Origin: Pelagibacteraceae bacterium
Lineage (GTDB): Bacteria; Pseudomonadota; Alphaproteobacteria; Pelagibacterales; Pelagibacteraceae
Length of the DNA: 64,000 bases
Assembly: GCA_018402735.1 (NCBI GenBank)
Contig: JAGYIF010000001.1
Span: 186,001-250,000 of the forward strand
Reading direction: 5' to 3'
The position numbers and the translations under genes are program-made. Shown piece by piece: positions 53,512 through 63,354 of this stretch (position 1 is the first letter of the stretch; every line of letters starts with the position of its first letter). Under the pieces are notes generated by a model. The model was not told where the DNA came from and did no database searches. It saw only the letters and a program-made list of their open reading frames with translations.

Positions 53512-54096
53512 ATGAAAAAAATTGATTTTTATTTTGATGTAAGTAGCCCCTATTCTTATCTAGCACACACCCAGTTAAGAAAATTTGAAAAAGAAACTGG
53601 CGAAAAAGTAAATTACATGCCAATTTTTCTGGGTGGCTTACACCGTATGGCGGATATTAATGCGCCTGGATTAAATCCTTATAAAGGAAAGTATATCATT
53701 AAAGATCTCAAGCTTTTTGCAGATAAATATAAAGTTAATTACCAATTCAATAGATATTTTCCAATCAAAAGCATTCATATTATGCGAGGCTCATTAGTGG
53801 CAGAACAAAATAATTACTTTCATAGCTATATTGATAAATTTTTTGTTGCAGCCTGGGTTGATTCTTTAAATCTAAATGATGAAAAAATATTTGAAAAATT
53901 CTTAAAGAATATGAATATTAATTATACTGATTTTTTTCAGAAATTATCAGATCCAAAAATTAAAGATGACCTAAAAAATAGAACAGAAATTGCTTTTAAA
54001 AAAGGGGTATTTGCAGCTCCGAGCTTTATGGTTAATGGCAAAATGTTTTGGGGTCAGGACCGACTTGAGTTTGTTTTTAAAGAAGCGAAAAAATAA
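53512..54096 (+). CDS. 2-hydroxychromene-2-carboxylate isomerase-like (DsbA/kappa GST family)
   Basis: 194 aa. FYFDVSSPYSYLAHTQL replaces the thioredoxin CxxC by SPY, typical of HCCA isomerase; GGLHRMADIN and GVFAAPSFMVNGKMFWGQDRLEFV close the fold. Such enzymes use glutathione and act on aromatic or related compounds. The substrate in this organism is unknown. It abuts the convergent amtB gene with no gap. Confidence 0.87.
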   Translation: MKKIDFYFDVSSPYSYLAHTQLRKFEKETGEKVNYMPIFLGGLHRMADINAPGLNPYKGKYIIKDLKLFADKYKVNYQFNRYFPIKSIHIMRGSLVAEQNNYFHSYIDKFFVAAWVDSLNLNDEKIFEKFLKNMNINYTDFFQKLSDPKIKDDLKNRTEIAFKKGVFAAPSFMVNGKMFWGQDRLEFVFKEAKK

Positions 54097-55302
<1,206 letters not shown>

Positions 55303-55379
55303 GGAATGCAAACTAGTCTATTTGTTTTTAATTAGTTATGCCAAAAACGAATAGGATACCTGCAGGATATGCATGTAGA

Positions 55380-55778
55380 TTATTTAGACTGGACTTCTTT
55401 TTTTTTAAATCCAGAGTCAATCAATGATTGATAACCGCCTTCAACGTGCATAACATTATCAAATCCCATTTCCATTAATGATTTCGCTGCTAAGGCGCTA
55501 CGCCAATTTGATGCACAAAATAATATTTTAGGTAATTCAGGTTTCAATTCAGGTTTGTAGTATGGACTTTCTGGATCAAGCCAAAACTCTAGCATTCCTC
55601 TTGGAATATGTCTTGCACCATCAACCGTTCCTGATTTCCATAACTCTCTAACATCACGAATATCGATTAATAGATGTTCTGTACCACTATCAGTAATTTT
55701 TTTTACTTCATCAGCTTTGACTGTTTTGACGACTTCCATTGCTTCTACAACAAGCTGCTTTACTGTTTTTAATTTCAT
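55380..55778 (-). CDS. Rhodanese-domain protein
   Basis: 132 aa, one rhodanese domain. The active Cys is in LFCASNWRSALAAKSL and LLIDIRDVRELWKSGTVDGARHIPRGMLEF is the N-terminal CH2A-like motif. It probably carries or transfers sulfane sulfur in the cytoplasm, possibly to Moe/ThiF-type partners or MnmA, not shown here. It is divergent from bcp across 31 bp. Confidence 0.88.
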   Translation of the reverse strand: MKLKTVKQLVVEAMEVVKTVKADEVKKITDSGTEHLLIDIRDVRELWKSGTVDGARHIPRGMLEFWLDPESPYYKPELKPELPKILFCASNWRSALAAKSLMEMGFDNVMHVEGGYQSLIDSGFKKKEVQSK

Positions 55779-55809
55779 AAAAGTGTTATAATTATATCAA
55801 TACAAAATT

Positions 55810-56274
55810 ATGATCCAAGAAAATAAAAAAGCTCCTAATTTCACTTTGCCTTCTACTTCTGGCAAAGACTTTGAATTAAAAAAGAATTTAAAAAATCATT
55901 TAGTTATTTATTTCTATCCAAAAGACAATACACCTGGTTGCACCACGGAGTCAGTTGAATTTGCAAAACAATATAAAACGTTACAAAAATTAAAAACAGA
56001 GGTGATTGGAATTTCCAAAGATAGTATAGACAGCCATCACAAATTTAGTAAAGAATTTAAATTACCATTTCCTTTATTGTCTGATGAACATACTAAAGTA
56101 TTAAAACTCTATGATGCTTGGGGAGAGAAAAGTATGTACGGCAAAAAATTTATGGGAATTAAAAGAACCACTGTATTAATAGGAAGTAATGGAACTATTT
56201 TGAAAATCTGGAACAACGTAAAAGTCAAAGATCACGTTGCAGAAGTAGTTGATACTATTAAGAATCTAGCCTAA
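55810..56274 (+). CDS. bcp: Peroxiredoxin, Bcp/PrxQ type
   Basis: 154 aa. YFYPKDNTPGCTTESVEF carries the peroxidatic Cys44, the only cysteine in the protein; the usual resolving Cys five residues on is absent, so it works as a 1-Cys enzyme and needs an external thiol. It reduces organic hydroperoxides. The 3' end overlaps serB by 9 bp. Confidence 0.93.
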   Translation: MIQENKKAPNFTLPSTSGKDFELKKNLKNHLVIYFYPKDNTPGCTTESVEFAKQYKTLQKLKTEVIGISKDSIDSHHKFSKEFKLPFPLLSDEHTKVLKLYDAWGEKSMYGKKFMGIKRTTVLIGSNGTILKIWNNVKVKDHVAEVVDTIKNLA

Positions 56275-57153
56275 CTTAAATTCTTCTTTGCTAATTCCAA
56301 GATAATATAAAAGAGTTGTTAGATCGTTAAATAAAATATGATTTTCCACCTGATCTTTAACTATTTGGTGAGCATAATAACCAACACCAAGTCCAGCATT
56401 AGTTAACATTCCAAGATCATTAGCCCCATCTCCTATGGCAACGACCTGAGCATTAGAAAGATTTTTTTCTTCAGTTAATTGATTCATGTAAATTAATTTA
56501 GAATTTTTTTCTCCTGTAATGGGAACATATTCTCCAGTGAATAGATCTCCTTCAAATTTAAATTCATTACTAATAATATTATGAAAACCTAATTTTTTGC
56601 CAACATAGGTAGAGATCGGTGCAAAACCACCCGTGACTAAACTAGTAATAAATCCTTTTTTATTTAAGGTCTGAACAAGAGTGCTTGACCCTGGATGAAA
56701 TTTAATTCCTTGTAAGACCAGATCTATTAATGATTTGGGTTTATTTTTTAAATAATTGACTCTTAAATTTAAAGTAGTTCTGATATCAATCTTACCCTCC
56801 ATCGCTAATCTACTGGTTTCATCAATGTTAGCGGTGACACCACTGATTTTGACTAAGTCATCTAGTGTTTCATTTTCAATAATAGTGGCATCCATATCAG
56901 ATAATAGAATTTTTTTTTCTCGGTTTCTTTTTGCTTGAATGCAGCAATCCATTTTTTGACTGTAAAAATAGTTTCTTATTTCCTTGTTTTGACTGTCAGA
57001 AATAGATGGTACATAAAAATCACAAGCCTCATTAGATAGCGACTTGCTACCTGTAATAGTTAATGAGTAATTAGAAATAAAATAAGACTTAATTTCTTCA
57101 GCATAAATAGGCTTTGAGTCAACCGCGGTAATAATTTGTTCTTTATTGAGCAT
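56266..57153 (-). CDS. serB: Phosphoserine phosphatase
   Basis: 295 aa. HAD motif I LLSDMDATIIENETLDDL, motif II SLVTGGFAP and motif IV AIGDGANDLGMLTNAGLGVG. About 80 residues precede the HAD domain, the place of an ACT-like regulatory segment in longer SerB forms. It gives serine from phosphoserine. Its start overlaps the serA stop by 11 bp, closing the serC-serA-serB operon. Confidence 0.94.
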   Translation of the reverse strand: MLNKEQIITAVDSKPIYAEEIKSYFISNYSLTITGSKSLSNEACDFYVPSISDSQNKEIRNYFYSQKMDCCIQAKRNREKKILLSDMDATIIENETLDDLVKISGVTANIDETSRLAMEGKIDIRTTLNLRVNYLKNKPKSLIDLVLQGIKFHPGSSTLVQTLNKKGFITSLVTGGFAPISTYVGKKLGFHNIISNEFKFEGDLFTGEYVPITGEKNSKLIYMNQLTEEKNLSNAQVVAIGDGANDLGMLTNAGLGVGYYAHQIVKDQVENHILFNDLTTLLYYLGISKEEFKLG

Positions 57154-58726
57154 TAAAGCTTAAATATTTTGCCTGGATCACTAATGGAATTTTTTTAATA
57201 CTTTCAAGTACCGATGGTTCTATTGCACTATCTGTTGAGATTAGTGCTATTGCTTCTCCGCCTGAATTTTTTCTTCCCAAATTAAAAGTTGCGATATTAA
57301 TATTATTGTCTGCTAATATTTTAGAAAGATCTTTAATAAAGCCAGGTTTATCTTGGTTACTAATATACAAATTGTGCCTAGATAGTTCGGCATCTATCTC
57401 GATACCTTTAATTTCTACCACTCTTGGCTTTTCAGCAAATAAAGTTCCTGATACTGATCTTGTTTGTTTGTTTGTGGTAACAGTTAATTTAATTAAAGTT
57501 TGATATTCAGATTGCTTTTGATGTTTTACTTCTGCAATTGCTATGGATTTATTTTTGGCAACAAGTAAGGAATTTATTACATTCACATTGTCCATAGTTG
57601 GTTTTAATAGTGAATAAATAATTGTTTGCAAAAGAGGCTGTGTATTAATGGATGCGGCATGTCCTTCAAACTCTACCTGTACTGATGTAACTGCGTTTTC
57701 TGTTAATTGACCTGCAAAACCACCTAATAAAGAGCATAAAGAAAGATATGGTTTTACTGATGAGTATTCTTTTGCCGTTAAAGAAAAAGTATTAACTGCG
57801 TTCATAATTGCACCTGTTTTTAAATAATCGCTAATTTGTTCCGCAATTTGCAATGACACTTTCTCTTGAGCTTCAGTAGTTGATGCTCCTAAGTGCGGAG
57901 TTAAAATTAAATTTTTTGTTCCAAGTAATGAACTACCCGCTGGCGGCTCATTAACAAATACATCCAAAGCAGCGCTTGCTACATGTCCGCTATCTAAATT
58001 TGCCTTTAAGGCATCTTCATCTACTAATCCACCTCTAGCACAATTAATGATGCGAACACCTTTTTTCATTTTCGGAAATGAATCTTTGCCAATAATATTT
58101 TTTGTTTTATCTGTAAGTGGTGTGTGCAAGGTTATAAAATCAGAACGTTTGAACAAATCGTCTAAAGAAACTTTTTCAACACCAAGTTCTTCGGCTTTCT
58201 TGTCTTGTAAGAATGGATCAAATGCTAACACTTTAAATTGCAATCCTAAAGCTCGTTGCGCAACAATAGCTCCAATATTTCCGCATCCAATAATTCCTAA
58301 ATACTTTCCATTTACTTCAATTCCTTTAATGGAAGACTTTTCCCATTTTCCTTCATGAGTTGTTTGACTTGCATAAGGGATTTGTCTTGCCGTGGATAAA
58401 ATTAATGTAATTGCATGTTCTGCAGTAGTAATAGAATTTCCAAAAGGAGTGTTCATCACAACTTTGCCGTTACTAGTTGCAGCCTCTAAATCGACGTTAT
58501 CAACTCCAATACCAGCTCTACCAATTATTTTAAGTTTAGGACAAGACTCAATAACTTTCTTAGTTGCTTTAGTTGCTGAACGAACCACTAGTCCATCGCA
58601 ATCTTGTAGTTCTTTAATCAAAGCAGATTCATCTAAACCATTTTTTACAATAGCTTCAATCCCGTTATCCGTGAAAATACGAACTGCTTCTTCACTTAAT
58701 TTATCTGCAATAAGAACTTTAAGCAT
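57143..58726 (-). CDS. serA: D-3-phosphoglycerate dehydrogenase
   Basis: 527 aa, the long form. NAD-binding LGIIGCGNIGAIVAQRA, catalytic residues in INCARGGLVDEDAL and LTPHLGASTTEAQEKVSLQIA, then an allosteric substrate-binding domain and a C-terminal ACT domain (HNLYISNQDKPGFIKDLSKIL). It starts serine synthesis from 3-phosphoglycerate and is usually serine-inhibited. It begins right after the serC stop. Confidence 0.96.
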   Translation of the reverse strand: MLKVLIADKLSEEAVRIFTDNGIEAIVKNGLDESALIKELQDCDGLVVRSATKATKKVIESCPKLKIIGRAGIGVDNVDLEAATSNGKVVMNTPFGNSITTAEHAITLILSTARQIPYASQTTHEGKWEKSSIKGIEVNGKYLGIIGCGNIGAIVAQRALGLQFKVLAFDPFLQDKKAEELGVEKVSLDDLFKRSDFITLHTPLTDKTKNIIGKDSFPKMKKGVRIINCARGGLVDEDALKANLDSGHVASAALDVFVNEPPAGSSLLGTKNLILTPHLGASTTEAQEKVSLQIAEQISDYLKTGAIMNAVNTFSLTAKEYSSVKPYLSLCSLLGGFAGQLTENAVTSVQVEFEGHAASINTQPLLQTIIYSLLKPTMDNVNVINSLLVAKNKSIAIAEVKHQKQSEYQTLIKLTVTTNKQTRSVSGTLFAEKPRVVEIKGIEIDAELSRHNLYISNQDKPGFIKDLSKILADNNINIATFNLGRKNSGGEAIALISTDSAIEPSVLESIKKIPLVIQAKYLSFNAQ

Positions 58727-59878
58727 TTATTCTTTTATAGTGGAGTAAGCCCAATCAATCCATGGTAATAACGCCTCAATGTCAGAACGTTCCACCGTAG
58801 CTCCTCCCCAAATTCTAAAACCAGCTGGTGCTGTTCGGTAGGAGTTAATATCATAAGCGACTTTTTCTTTTTCTAATAGAGAGTTTATTTCTTTAAGTTT
58901 ACTAGCTTGTTCTTCTTCATTCAATTTAGTGAACCATTCATCTGTTATTTTTAAACAAATACTAGTTGATGAAATAGTAGAGGTATCTTCTGCCAAAAAA
59001 CTAATCCATGGTGTGTTAGCTACCCACTTAGTAACAACTTCTAAATTTAATTTTGATTTTTTAATGGCGCCATCTATGCCACCAATACTTTGTACCCAAT
59101 GCAAAGCATCCAGCGCATCTTCAACGCAAAGCATGGAGGGAGTATTAATAGTTTCTCCTTTAAAAATACCTTCTGCAACTTTTAAATTAGAGGCTAATTT
59201 AAATATTTTTGGAATTGGCCAAGTTGGCTGATACGTAGATAGTCTTTCTATTGCTTTAGGTGATAATGCAATCATGCCATGTGCAGCTTCGCCGCCTAAT
59301 ACTTTTTGCCAAGACCAAGTGATCACATCAAGCTTGCTCCAATCCATGTCTAATGCAAAAACAGCAGAAGTGGCGTCGCAAATTGTAAGGCCATCTCTAT
59401 TAGCAGGTATCCAATCTGCATTAGGAACACAGACACCAGAACTAGTTCCGTTCCAATTAAAAATAATATCATTATTAAAATCTAAACTTTTTAGATCAGG
59501 AATCTTTCCATAATCAGCTTTATGTATTTTTAAATTATTAGGTTTCAATTGATCTTTTAAATCTTTGAGCCAATCGTTACCAAAATTTTCCCAAACTAAT
59601 ATTTCAACGCCTGTCTTACCTAGCAAAGACCACATCGCAGCTTCAATTGCGCCTGTATCTGATCCAGCTATAATTCCAACTTTGTAATTTTCTGGAAGAT
59701 TCATGATTTCTTTAGAAAGAGTAATAACTTCTAGCAATCTTTGTTTAGGAAGTTTTGCGCGGTGAGATCTTCCCAAAGTATCAGTTCGTAAATTATTAAT
59801 ATTCCAACCCGGCCTTTTTGCACAAGGGCCTGAAGAAAAATTTGGATTATTTGGTTTTGATATCGGTTTTGTTTTCAT
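58727..59878 (-). CDS. serC: Phosphoserine aminotransferase
   Basis: 383 aa of the class V fold. [13 protein letters not shown] at the N-terminus and the PLP-lysine region [14 protein letters not shown] are typical of the alphaproteobacterial SerC form. It transaminates phosphohydroxypyruvate. It leads the serC-serA-serB operon, and a terminator for the upstream gene lies directly before its start, so the serine operon must have a promoter within that short space or depend on read-through. Confidence 0.95.
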   Translation of the reverse strand: MKTKPISKPNNPNFSSGPCAKRPGWNINNLRTDTLGRSHRAKLPKQRLLEVITLSKEIMNLPENYKVGIIAGSDTGAIEAAMWSLLGKTGVEILVWENFGNDWLKDLKDQLKPNNLKIHKADYGKIPDLKSLDFNNDIIFNWNGTSSGVCVPNADWIPANRDGLTICDATSAVFALDMDWSKLDVITWSWQKVLGGEAAHGMIALSPKAIERLSTYQPTWPIPKIFKLASNLKVAEGIFKGETINTPSMLCVEDALDALHWVQSIGGIDGAIKKSKLNLEVVTKWVANTPWISFLAEDTSTISSTSICLKITDEWFTKLNEEEQASKLKEINSLLEKEKVAYDINSYRTAPAGFRIWGGATVERSDIEALLPWIDWAYSTIKE

Positions 59879-59882
59879 TGTT

Positions 59883-59918
59883 TAAAAAAAAACGGCACAA
59901 CCATGATTGGTTGCGCCG
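59883..59918 (-). terminator. Terminator between the CADD-like gene and serC
   Basis: An 11-bp stem, CGGCACAACCA (59893-59903) with TGGTTGCGCCG (59908-59918), one G-U pair, loop TGAT. On the minus strand it is followed by nine T. A strong terminator for the CADD-like gene, ending 4 bases before serC starts. Confidence 0.88.
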
Positions 59919-59942
59919 ATTTAAATTTTGAAAAATATTTTA

Positions 59943-60614
59943 TTAAGCTGCTACTTTTAAAGGTATACCGTGCTTAATAGAAACTCCTGATAAAAAGTTC
60001 CACATATATTTAGCAGTAGTCAAAGCAGCATGTTCTGCTTTTTTTTGCTCTGCTGCTGTTAGGTCATTAAGAAGCTTTTCGCACTCTTCTCTATGCACAA
60101 CGTCTGCACCTTTGTGAACTTCAAAAAACATTAAGCCTTCGGCTGTAGTAACTCCGTAATGTTTTTTTAATCCTTGAATTTTTGTTTCAGCAATTTCTGG
60201 AACTTGTCTTTCGTAAGTAAAAAAAGATCCAAGTCCTTCTGCATAGCTAGATCTTGCTTGCTTGAAGAAATTCTCAATCATTTCTGAAGTGAATTTATCT
60301 TGTGGCTTAGTTTCAATTTCTTTTGCGTCAGCACCCATTGCTAATGCAAAGTTTTTCCACAATTTAGGATGATCGTTATCTCTATCTTCCTCTTCATTTA
60401 AGTTTTCTAACAATACTTTTCTTTGTTCAATATTTTCACATAAAGAATGAGTTGCACTTATATATCGAGGAAATGCTTTTACGTGCTGATAGTATTGTTC
60501 AGCGTAATCTTTAATAATTTCTCTTGTTAGTTTCCCTTCATTCCACGATTGGTAAAATGGGTGATTTAATAGATGATACTCATCTAGTTTTTTGTTTAGT
60601 TGTTTAGAAAACAT
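59943..60614 (-). CDS. CADD-type self-sacrificing p-aminobenzoate synthase homologue
   Basis: A 223-aa heme-oxygenase-like di-metal protein. Residues 18-78 (FYQSW, GKLT, DYAEQYYQHVKAFPRYISATHS, RKVLLENLNEEE) match Chlamydia CADD closely. Tyr21 corresponds to the sacrificial Tyr27, Tyr37 to Tyr43 and Lys145 (ETKIQGL) to the amino-donor Lys152. Metal ligands Glu75 or 76, His82, Glu135 and the H-x3-D-x3-H in VHKGADVVHREE are present. CADD makes pABA for folate from its own tyrosine. PqqC is a distant relative but no pqq genes are near. It ends at a strong terminator before serC. Confidence 0.85.
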   Translation of the reverse strand: MFSKQLNKKLDEYHLLNHPFYQSWNEGKLTREIIKDYAEQYYQHVKAFPRYISATHSLCENIEQRKVLLENLNEEEDRDNDHPKLWKNFALAMGADAKEIETKPQDKFTSEMIENFFKQARSSYAEGLGSFFTYERQVPEIAETKIQGLKKHYGVTTAEGLMFFEVHKGADVVHREECEKLLNDLTAAEQKKAEHAALTTAKYMWNFLSGVSIKHGIPLKVAA

Positions 60615-60702
60615 TTATATCTCCTTAATAATTATTTTACTTATTAAATGTATAGAATTTTAACTTAGATAATCAATACTTTTCAATGTGAATAGAAAAG
60701 CA

Positions 60703-60742
60703 CAAAAAAAACAGCCTTAAAACTCAATTTAAAGCTGTTTTT
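60703..60742 (-). terminator. Terminator downstream of HU gene
   Basis: Arms around AACAGCCTTAAA (60710-60721) and TTTAAAGCTGTT (60729-60740) form a long stem with one mismatch, flanked by A-run and T-run. On the minus strand the T-run follows the stem. It lies 18 bp after the HU stop. Confidence 0.75.
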
Positions 60743-60759
60743 TTAGTTAAAAAAAGTTC

Positions 60760-61035
60760 CTATTTATTAAACATTTCTTTCAACGCTTTAGCAGGTAAAA
60801 ACTTAACCTTTTGAGATGCTGAAATTTGAATAGTTTCACCAGTTCTTGGGTTTCTTCCTTGTCTAGCTTTTCTTTTAGCCACTTTGTAAGTTCCAAAGCC
60901 AGCGATTTTCACTGATTCATCACTTTTTAAAGCATCTAAAATAATATTAGTCATTCCGTCGAATGTTCTTTCAGCGTCTGCTTTGCTAAGATTCATAGTA
61001 GATGAAATTTTAGCAATTAATTGTTTCTTGTTCAT
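60760..61035 (-). CDS. hupB: HU family DNA-binding protein
   Basis: 91 aa, the classical HU size. KKQLIAKISSTMNLSKADAERTFD, then FGTYKVAKRKARQGRNPRTGETIQISASQKVKF with the DNA-minor-groove arm including the intercalating proline. It compacts the nucleoid and bends DNA. Its leader, 61036-61181, holds alternative hairpins (61101-61138). An HU paralogue such as IHF cannot be excluded but the GRNPRTGE arm fits HU. Confidence 0.95.
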   Translation of the reverse strand: MNKKQLIAKISSTMNLSKADAERTFDGMTNIILDALKSDESVKIAGFGTYKVAKRKARQGRNPRTGETIQISASQKVKFLPAKALKEMFNK

Positions 61036-61100
61036 TTTAGCCCTTTCGAATCGTTATATTTTTCAATATCGTTAATTATCAAGGAAAATCAATCAAAATT

Positions 61101-61138
61101 TAGTGTTTTTAAAAATTAAAAACACTATAGGTAGTGTT
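61101..61138. promoter_or_regulatory. Two mutually exclusive hairpins between rseP and HU
   Basis: A perfect 12-bp stem (61101-61112 with 61116-61127, loop of 3) shares its AACACTA arm (61121-61127) with a second 7-bp hairpin (61121-61127 with 61132-61138, loop TAGG). Only one can form at a time. Its place is after the rseP stop and 66 bp before the HU start. It could terminate rseP or control HU. There is no strong T-run. Confidence 0.45.
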
Positions 61139-61181
61139 GAAAAATAAAATTTGCGATAAATATATGATTTTATTGACTATT

Positions 61182-62291
61182 TTAGAATAGTCCCAAACTT
61201 TTTAAATCATTAAAAGTTGCAAAAAACATCAAAGAAAAAAGCACAAAGAAGCCGAATCTATAGAAATATTCTTGAATTTGGTCATTAAGCGGTTTGCCTC
61301 TAATGAATTCTATAAGGTAAAAAAACAAATGTCCGCCATCAAGCAATGGAATTGGAAATAAATTGATTAAGCCAAGACTTATGGAAATGTAGGCCATAAT
61401 AGAAAGAAACGGAATAATGCCATACTCAGCAACTTGCCCTGTAATTTGCGCAATTTTTATTGGTCCTCCTAATTGATCGGGACTTGCTGAACCAGCTATC
61501 ACATTTCCCAAATAACCCAGAGTCATAACAACTGTTTTATACGTTTCTTGAAAAGCTGAATATAAAGCTTTAACCGGACCCTGCTTTTGTCTCTCGACTT
61601 GATTATTTAAGGGAACAATTTTAATGCCAATCATTTTGCGTTGAGATTTGTTTCCAAGTGAATCTTGACCTTCTGCCATCTTCGGCTCAATAGTAAAGTC
61701 TAATAATTGAGAGTTTCTTTTAACAGTAATGACTACAGATCCGTCTCCAGGCATATTAATTAGGGCTGCAACATCATTAATACTCTCTATTTTAGTATTA
61801 TTAATAAAAGAAATTTCATCTCCTGATTTTAATCCTGCAATTGCTGCTGGACTATCTTGTTGAACTTCTTGAATCATAGGAATCGAGCTGTCTTTTCCGT
61901 TGAACATAAAAATCAAAGAAAAAATAAATATAGCTAATACAAAATTAGCCATAGGTCCGGCAGCAACAATAATGGCTCTTTGATAGAGAGGTTTAGTAGT
62001 TAATAATTTTGAATGATCTTCAGAATGGATATCGTTTAATTTTGTTGGTTTGCTTGCAGAGTTGCTATCCCCAAAAAATTTAACATAACCACCAAGTGGA
62101 ATAAGACAAATTTTCCACCTAGTGCCATCCTTATCATTCCATCCAAACAGCTCCTTGCCAAAGCCAATCGAGAAATCAGTAACAGTTACTTTGTATTTTT
62201 TTGCATAATAATAATGTCCATATTCATGAATAAATACAACGACCGATATTAACAAAATAAAATAAAAAGCGTTTTGGATAAAAGAGATCAT
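61182..62291 (-). CDS. rseP: Site-2 intramembrane metalloprotease RseP
   Basis: 369 aa. HEYGH at residues 22-26 is the zinc site in the first membrane helix, a PDZ domain (about residues 126-205, with SPAAIAGLKSGDEI) follows, and NLFPIPLLDGG is the second active-site motif. RseP cuts anti-sigma factors and leftover signal peptides in the membrane. Its usual genomic neighbours (dxr, bamA) are not here; it directly follows the LysE-type gene with no gap. Confidence 0.95.
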   Translation of the reverse strand: MISFIQNAFYFILLISVVVFIHEYGHYYYAKKYKVTVTDFSIGFGKELFGWNDKDGTRWKICLIPLGGYVKFFGDSNSASKPTKLNDIHSEDHSKLLTTKPLYQRAIIVAAGPMANFVLAIFIFSLIFMFNGKDSSIPMIQEVQQDSPAAIAGLKSGDEISFINNTKIESINDVAALINMPGDGSVVITVKRNSQLLDFTIEPKMAEGQDSLGNKSQRKMIGIKIVPLNNQVERQKQGPVKALYSAFQETYKTVVMTLGYLGNVIAGSASPDQLGGPIKIAQITGQVAEYGIIPFLSIMAYISISLGLINLFPIPLLDGGHLFFYLIEFIRGKPLNDQIQEYFYRFGFFVLFSLMFFATFNDLKSLGLF

Positions 62292-62906
62292 TTATGTTTT
62301 GATAGTTATAATTAAAAAAAAGCCAATAGAAAGGATAAAAAATCCAGAAACCATATTAATCCGCTTTAAATATACATCGTTTAGATGTTTTTTAAAATGC
62401 AAAGCAATATTTATTAATATAATCCACCACAACATAGAACCTGAAAATATTCCAAGGACAATAAGAGTAGATTGGAAAAAATCAATTCGATCAAATAAAT
62501 AATTAATATTCGAAAGAGCTGCAATAAATGCAAGCATGGTTATGGGATTGCTCAAAGTGATAAAAAAAGTAGATACAAAATCTTTAATGTTATTTTCGTG
62601 GCTTACCACTACATTTTCTGCTGTGTAAACTTGTTTCACCATCATTCGCATACCGATAAAAACAATACAAAGTCCTCCGGCTAATCGCAATACTGGCTGA
62701 TTCACCAAAAACTGCCCTGAAATAGACGTCAAACCATAGATGGCAATAATACCATAAATTAAATCGGCTGCGGCAGCACCTAGACCTGTAGAATATCCAG
62801 ATGATTTACCGTATTGTAAGGATCTAGTTACACAAAGAATACATACCGTTCCAACTGGCAAGGCTACCAAAAAACCAATTATTAAACCTGAAATATAAGA
62901 ATTCAA
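62292..62906 (-). CDS. LysE/RhtB family exporter
   Basis: 204 aa, six hydrophobic segments. GLIIGFLVALPVGTVCILC and the FFITLSNPITMLAFIAALSNI block are family marks. Probable amino acid or homoserine-type exporter. It ends one base before the rseP start, so the two are translationally coupled. Not close in sequence to the other LysE gene at 49045. Confidence 0.88.
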   Translation of the reverse strand: MNSYISGLIIGFLVALPVGTVCILCVTRSLQYGKSSGYSTGLGAAAADLIYGIIAIYGLTSISGQFLVNQPVLRLAGGLCIVFIGMRMMVKQVYTAENVVVSHENNIKDFVSTFFITLSNPITMLAFIAALSNINYLFDRIDFFQSTLIVLGIFSGSMLWWIILINIALHFKKHLNDVYLKRINMVSGFFILSIGFFLIITIKT

Positions 62907-62969
62907 ATCATTCCTTTTACAATTAACACTACTGTAGTTTTTATTTTTTTTGAAAGTATTTTTTTAAAT

Positions 62970-63308
62970 TTAGATAGCCTCTGGTCCACTCTCGCCAGTT
63001 CTGATTCTTATAACTTTTGACAAATCAGTGACGAAAATTTTTCCATCTCCTATTTGATCTGTTTTTGCTGATTTTTCTATTGTTTTGATAACTTTATCTA
63101 AGTGTTCGTCGGTAACTGCAATTTCTAATTTAGATTTTGGTAAAAAAGAAACTTCTATTTCTGTGCCTCGGTATACTTCTTTATGCCCCTTTTGCCGACC
63201 AAATCCTTTTACTTCTGATAAAGTGATTCCGGTAACACCAATTTTTGCTAAAGCATCTTTAACGCTATCAACTTTAGTTGTTTTAATAATTGCTGTGATA
63301 AGTTTCAT
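62970..63308 (-). CDS. glnB: PII family nitrogen regulatory protein
   Basis: 112 aa, the usual size. The T-loop GFGRQKGHKEVYRGTEIEVSFLPK has the uridylylated Tyr and the C-terminal RIRTGESGPEAI closes the trimer. It senses 2-oxoglutarate and ATP/ADP and controls AmtB and glutamine synthetase. It is not next to amtB (54097), which usually marks a GlnB rather than GlnK role. It lies between the LysE gene and a LysR regulator. Confidence 0.95.
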   Translation of the reverse strand: MKLITAIIKTTKVDSVKDALAKIGVTGITLSEVKGFGRQKGHKEVYRGTEIEVSFLPKSKLEIAVTDEHLDKVIKTIEKSAKTDQIGDGKIFVTDLSKVIRIRTGESGPEAI

Positions 63309-63354
63309 GATAAATAATTATATCAAATTGTTTCTGCATGCAAATCATCGATAA

